Origin: Photobacterium indicum
GTDB lineage: Bacteria > Pseudomonadota > Gammaproteobacteria > Enterobacterales > Vibrionaceae
Reading direction: 5' to 3'
Length of the DNA: 64,000 nucleotides
Assembly (NCBI RefSeq): GCF_003026215.1
Contig: NZ_PYOC01000010.1
Location: forward strand, 101,946-165,945
Shown: positions 60,595 through 64,000 of the stretch, piece by piece
How the letters are laid out: every line of letters starts with the position of its first letter
Position numbering within the stretch: position 1 is the first letter of the stretch
The notes under the pieces: model-generated
Told to the model about the DNA's origin: nothing
The model's database searches: none
Seen by the model: the letters and a program-made list of their open reading frames with translations, nothing else
Program-made: the position numbers and the translations under genes

Positions 60595-60794
60595 GAACAA
60601 AAACACTCAATGGAAATAAGCCCATGAAACTTCAAGGTTTTACTTTTAATTTGAAACATTCTATTTATCAAATTAACTTTATTTCTTACAGTTTTGTAAG
60701 AGACTTCGCACAGCATAAGCTTTTGTATGAAAGGGAAAAGATACAATCCAGTCTCTTTTTTCACTCGAGAAACGTATTTTATCCGATGAATTTA

Positions 60795-63521
60795 TTATGC
60801 AACTTCATTTAAACTCTCTAATTTTTCTAATAAATGTTCTTTACGAAATGGCTTAGCAACATAATCATCCATTCCTGCTTCATAACATTTACTGATGTCT
60901 TCATCTAGAACACTTGCTGTTAATGCAATAATAGGTAATCGATCAGTATGCTGCTCTTTTTCCCATAATCTAATCGCTTCAGTTGCCGCAAAGCCATCCA
61001 TGATTGGCATCATGCAATCCATTAAAATGGCTTTAAACAAAGTAGGTTCTTTCTGGGTAATGAGGTCAACAGCTTCTTGTCCATTATTAGCCACAACAAT
61101 TTGGTAGCCCGCTTTTTTAAGCAAGAGTGAAGCGACCTTCTGGTTAACAATGTTATCTTCAACGATCAAAATAACATCTGCATCTGTTTGCCCTGATATT
61201 TTACTCTCTGTGATGGCTGGAGTTGTATTTATACTCACAGGTTTTATATCAACTAAGCGACTCTCAGGATTCAAAGCAGAGTTAGTTTGTATACCTCTAT
61301 TCTTCTTAACGTTAATAAATGCACTATTAATTGCTTTTACAAATCGCTGACCAAGTAACGGTAAAATCGTTAATCCATCAATCGTATGACCAAAATCAAA
61401 TTGCTCATCTTGAAGTTGAGAACAAATAACGAGGGCTGGTCTATCTTGAATATGATTAAATAATTCAATATCTTTAATTGTATGACTTATCGTTTTTTGG
61501 CAATATAAAATCAAATCATACTGTTGCGATATGCCAGGTACGGCTGCCGTTTCTATATCAGAGATAGTGACATTTAGTCCCCATTTTTTACATTCAATCT
61601 CAATTAGCTCGGCATTTGAGGTTTGATTTGATAAAAGCAGACACTTTTTATTCTCAAAATTAGAAATAATTTTAGGTTGATACTTAACAACATCAACGTC
61701 TAGGCTAAAGTAAAAATCACTACCAAACCCCTTTTCTGATTTCAGTTCAATTGAACCGCCTAGAAGCTCAACTAGCTGACGACAAATTGCCAGCCCTAAA
61801 CCTGTGCCTCCAAACTGACGAGTAATCGAGCCATCTTCTTGCGTGAATGGTGCAAAGACTTGTTGTTGTTTATCTTTTTCTATACCAATACCAGTGTCTT
61901 TTATAGAAAAGAGCAACGACGCTTTTTTATCATCAATATATGTATAAGTTATCGATAACGTCACAGAACCTTGTAGGGTGAACTTCACAGCATTAGACAT
62001 TAAGTTCATCAGTACTTGTCGTAATCTGTGCTCATCCAACATAACAGATGTAGGTAGTTCAGGGTCTAATTGAACTCTAAGGTTAAGCCCTTGTTCTGAT
62101 GCTTTTGCCTGAACGATAGTAATCGTGTCGTAAACAACTTCAGCAATATTTGACTCATGAGGTGAAAGTACCAAATTCCCTGATTCTATTTTAGATAAAT
62201 CAAGAATGTCATTAATCAACAATAATAATGTTTGCGAAGAGGTTTCGATGGTTTGCAAATATTCCGCTTGAGAAGGGTTCAGTTCTGTATCTGACAAAAT
62301 GCCTGACATCCCTATAATGCCATTCAATGGCGTACGTATTTCATGAGACATGTTTGCTAAGAAGGAACTTTTAGCAACGTTAGCCTTCTCTGCTTCTTCT
62401 TTAGCCTTGATAATATTCGCTTGGCTAAAATGACGATCTTCCAGTAATTGGTTTAACTTAGAGGTAAACACAGTGAATTCATCATTACCATCTGATTTCA
62501 CTTTCAATGCTGAATTATGAGCATCTTCAATTTTTGACATCGTTTTAATAACACGGCTCAAGTAAAAAAGAATACGTCGTGATAAATTGGTTCCGAGATA
62601 GCACATAACTACCATAGACAACAAGATTGCTGCAAGATACACACTCATTAACGTTTTGATATCTGTCGTAGTAGTTTGAATATCATCAACTAACGAGATA
62701 CTCACCTCTTGTACAACATGCTGAATTAAGGTGAATCTGTCATTAAAAGCTTGCAAACCTGTTGCTATTTCACTGTCCTTCATCCCTCCGGTTAAAATTC
62801 CCTCTCGCAATTTGTAACTGTCAGAAAAAGCAGGATCTGTAAATATTTTAAGTAAAAGATCAATTTGTTTCGGGCTGGCACTAATAGCGATAAACCGATC
62901 AATAAAAAGCTGCTGACGCTCAATCACCGTCGACAATAACTGTTTAAACTCATTATTGTTCGTTTCTTTAAACTGATGAATGAACCAATTTTCTTCTTGT
63001 GCCCAAAAATACAACCACTGCAATTGATAAAGTACTTCTGTGTTTTTCTCTATATCTATATTTCCAGTGCTCACTCTATTTTTTTCGAACGTTATTAAAA
63101 ATTGACTAACAAGATCATCAAACCATACAGACCAATCATTCAAATCTTCTTTACTTGTAGAAAGTAGCTCAACCTTCGCTTCGTCCATCTCTTTTAATAT
63201 GTTCTCTGCACCCTCTTTTTCACTTTGAGAAAACGCGCTGGGCAGTAACAAAAAAGCACGATTAATCGCTTCAGATAGAGCATTCAATTCATTCAATTCA
63301 ATGTCGCCCACTAATCTTTCTGTTTTGAGAGTGTGAACTTGTGATGAAATAACATATTGCTCTTTCAATAATTCAATTCTAGCATTAAGTAAATTCAACG
63401 ATTGTACTTCGCCATACAATTTTTTTATTTCTAACCCAGCAAATACACTCATAAACAGTAGTGGTAACCCAACTAACAGAAACAGTCTCGATTTAATGGA
63501 TATTTTGTTCAAAAAGCCCAT
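60795..63521 (-). CDS. Hybrid sensor histidine kinase/response regulator
   Basis: A 908-residue membrane kinase. TM1 (12-28) and TM2 (about 290-310) enclose a helical periplasmic sensor of about 260 residues with a NIT-like first helix (QVHTLKTERLVGDIELNELNAL). A coiled coil, HisKA (FLANMSHEIRTPLNGIIGMSGIL) and HATPase (NLMSNAVKFT, DTGIGIEKDK, FGGTGLGLAICRQLVELLGG) follow. A degenerate receiver-like segment (about 615-710) precedes a canonical receiver (about 785-905; VEDNIVNQKVASLLL, Asp in ILMDCMMPIMDGF, Lys in VAKPF). There is no Hpt domain, so it needs a separate phosphotransfer protein. The signal is unknown. Located between csrB and the tandem repeats. Confidence 0.9.
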   Translation of the reverse strand: MGFLNKISIKSRLFLLVGLPLLFMSVFAGLEIKKLYGEVQSLNLLNARIELLKEQYVISSQVHTLKTERLVGDIELNELNALSEAINRAFLLLPSAFSQSEKEGAENILKEMDEAKVELLSTSKEDLNDWSVWFDDLVSQFLITFEKNRVSTGNIDIEKNTEVLYQLQWLYFWAQEENWFIHQFKETNNNEFKQLLSTVIERQQLFIDRFIAISASPKQIDLLLKIFTDPAFSDSYKLREGILTGGMKDSEIATGLQAFNDRFTLIQHVVQEVSISLVDDIQTTTTDIKTLMSVYLAAILLSMVVMCYLGTNLSRRILFYLSRVIKTMSKIEDAHNSALKVKSDGNDEFTVFTSKLNQLLEDRHFSQANIIKAKEEAEKANVAKSSFLANMSHEIRTPLNGIIGMSGILSDTELNPSQAEYLQTIETSSQTLLLLINDILDLSKIESGNLVLSPHESNIAEVVYDTITIVQAKASEQGLNLRVQLDPELPTSVMLDEHRLRQVLMNLMSNAVKFTLQGSVTLSITYTYIDDKKASLLFSIKDTGIGIEKDKQQQVFAPFTQEDGSITRQFGGTGLGLAICRQLVELLGGSIELKSEKGFGSDFYFSLDVDVVKYQPKIISNFENKKCLLLSNQTSNAELIEIECKKWGLNVTISDIETAAVPGISQQYDLILYCQKTISHTIKDIELFNHIQDRPALVICSQLQDEQFDFGHTIDGLTILPLLGQRFVKAINSAFINVKKNRGIQTNSALNPESRLVDIKPVSINTTPAITESKISGQTDADVILIVEDNIVNQKVASLLLKKAGYQIVVANNGQEAVDLITQKEPTLFKAILMDCMMPIMDGFAATEAIRLWEKEQHTDRLPIIALTASVLDEDISKCYEAGMDDYVAKPFRKEHLLEKLESLNEVA

Positions 63522-63625
63522 ATTCTCTCCTTGAATGTGAACTCAGACCAATGTCTGTTTGTAGTCACAGTAATGTCTACTATTATGTATAGTATGTTTA
63601 GTACTCACCAATATGAAAAAAATCA

Positions 63626-63694
63626 ATGAATAAGGATTTTCTTGATAAACAAATCGTTATAACATTCTTATTTGGAATGTTCATCACATTATGA
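63626..63694 (+). CDS. Repeat-encoded 22-aa hydrophobic peptide, unit 1
   Basis: An ORF encoding MNKDFLDKQIVITFLFGMF followed by ITL: a charged N-terminus and a hydrophobic helix long enough to enter a membrane. Its stop codon is completed by the next unit. A six-codon ORF (MKKINE, 63613-63633) overlaps its start codon, a layout that would allow coupled translation. Only a weak GA-rich stretch precedes it. Small size, hydrophobicity and tandem repetition are those of type I toxins such as Ldr or Ibs, but homology is not seen. Confidence 0.4.
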   Translation: MNKDFLDKQIVITFLFGMFITL

Positions 63695-63779
63695 ACTCAG
63701 ACCAATGTCTGCTTGTAGTCACAATAGTGCCTACTATTATGTATAGTAGGTTTAGTACTCACCGATATGGACAAAATCA

Positions 63780-63848
63780 ATGAATAAGGATTTTCTTGAT
63801 AAACAAATCGTTATAACATTCTTATTTGGAATGTTCATCACATTATGA
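63780..63848 (+). CDS. Repeat-encoded 22-aa hydrophobic peptide, unit 2
   Basis: Identical in sequence to the unit 1 peptide. Overlapped at its start by the six-codon ORF MDKINE (63767-63787). GGA lies 10 nt upstream, a marginal ribosome-binding site. A promoter-like pair, TTGTAG then TATTAT 16 bp later, lies about 45-70 bp upstream within the unit. Confidence 0.4.
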   Translation: MNKDFLDKQIVITFLFGMFITL

Positions 63849-63933
63849 ACTCAGACCAATGTCTGCTTGTAGTCACAATAGTGCCTACTATTATGTATAG
63901 TAGGTTTAGTACTCACCGATATGGACAAAATCA

Positions 63934-64000
63934 ATGAATAAGGATTTTCTTGATAAACAAATCGTTATAACATTCTTATTTGGAATGTTCATCACATTAT
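63934..64000 (+). CDS. Repeat-encoded 22-aa hydrophobic peptide, unit 3 (stop beyond window)
   Basis: The same reading frame as units 1 and 2. The last two bases of its stop codon fall outside the window if the repeat continues as in the earlier units. Confidence 0.35.
   Translation, partial: MNKDFLDKQIVITFLFGMFITL

Larger units (their letters stand above)
63539..64000 (+). repeat. 154-bp tandem repeat, at least three units
   Basis: Units at 63539-63692, 63693-63846 and 63847-64000; the third ends exactly at the window edge, so more may follow. Units 2 and 3 are identical. Unit 1 differs at eight positions, all within its first 85 bp; the last 69 bp are unchanged. Each unit holds a CAGAC/GTCTG hairpin, a CTACTAT/ATAGTAG hairpin, and a 22-codon ORF in the invariant part. 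Confidence 0.95.

Noticed and set aside
60425..60625. 66-codon ORF on the minus strand
   Set aside because: Lies across the 5' half of the CsrB-type RNA and its promoter; no ribosome-binding site and composition set by the GGA repeats.
63539..64000. Tandem repeats considered as a CRISPR array
   Set aside because: Repeats are 154 bp, directly adjacent and without unique spacers; no cas genes nearby.

Overview
The window looks like a chromosomal segment of a marine gammaproteobacterium of the Vibrionaceae, most likely Photobacterium. This rests on overall gene content and protein style (CheV, YcaD-type MFS, AphA, class IV adenylate cyclase, dedicated-sortase regulators), an AT-rich composition (about 40% G+C by eye) and a dispersed TATACCCAAG-ended repeat. 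It is mostly ordinary single-gene or short-operon chromosome, with no rRNA, tRNA, prophage, transposase or CRISPR array that I can see. Several features are not simple ORFs: an SgrS/SgrT locus, a CsrB-type regulatory RNA, a cluster of tiny membrane-protein ORFs and a 154-bp tandem repeat encoding a short hydrophobic peptide.

Layout. 1-860: start of sgrR (minus, cut by the window) divergent from an SgrS-like RNA containing sgrT. 969-12530: mixed housekeeping and accessory genes (nitroreductase, lipoprotein, polysaccharide flippase, DMT exporter with a VOC protein, aspartoacylase, arfB, M20 peptidase, cyaB). 12653-16361: an opine-type module of OccR-like LysR regulator, opine dehydrogenase and YfcC-type carrier. 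16872-22856: isochorismatase-family hydrolase, DmsC-like membrane protein, DHA2 efflux pump with divergent LysR, nagA. 23359-27516: a very large fused NAD(P)-linked formate dehydrogenase. 27918-33473: cheV, then the pdsO / pdsR-pdsS regulators of the proteobacterial dedicated sortase system, without a sortase or sortase target in the window.

33711-34142 holds three tiny co-oriented membrane-protein ORFs, the middle one apparently frameshifted. 35944-42306 is an envelope-glycan block: ArnT-like GT83, GT2 polyprenyl-phosphate glycosyltransferase, an OmpR/EnvZ-type pair, GtrA and the DUF368/PopT carrier, which together suggest regulated undecaprenyl-phosphate-linked sugar transfer. 42488-50004 covers envelope and redox functions: SCO protein, Lpp with a neighbouring L,D-transpeptidase, a delta-9-type desaturase preceded by a FabR-like palindrome, and MsrPQ. 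50255-58247 holds a Nudix hydrolase, HdeD, a methyltransferase, a ZntA-type ATPase behind a 19-bp-spacer MerR-type promoter, AphA and the YlqF GTPase.

The right end has a YcaD-like MFS carrier, a CsrB-family RNA on the minus strand (about 28 GGA motifs, strong terminator), a large hybrid sensor kinase, and at least three tandem 154-bp repeats that run to the window edge. All calls come from reading the sequence and from family knowledge; no database search was run.
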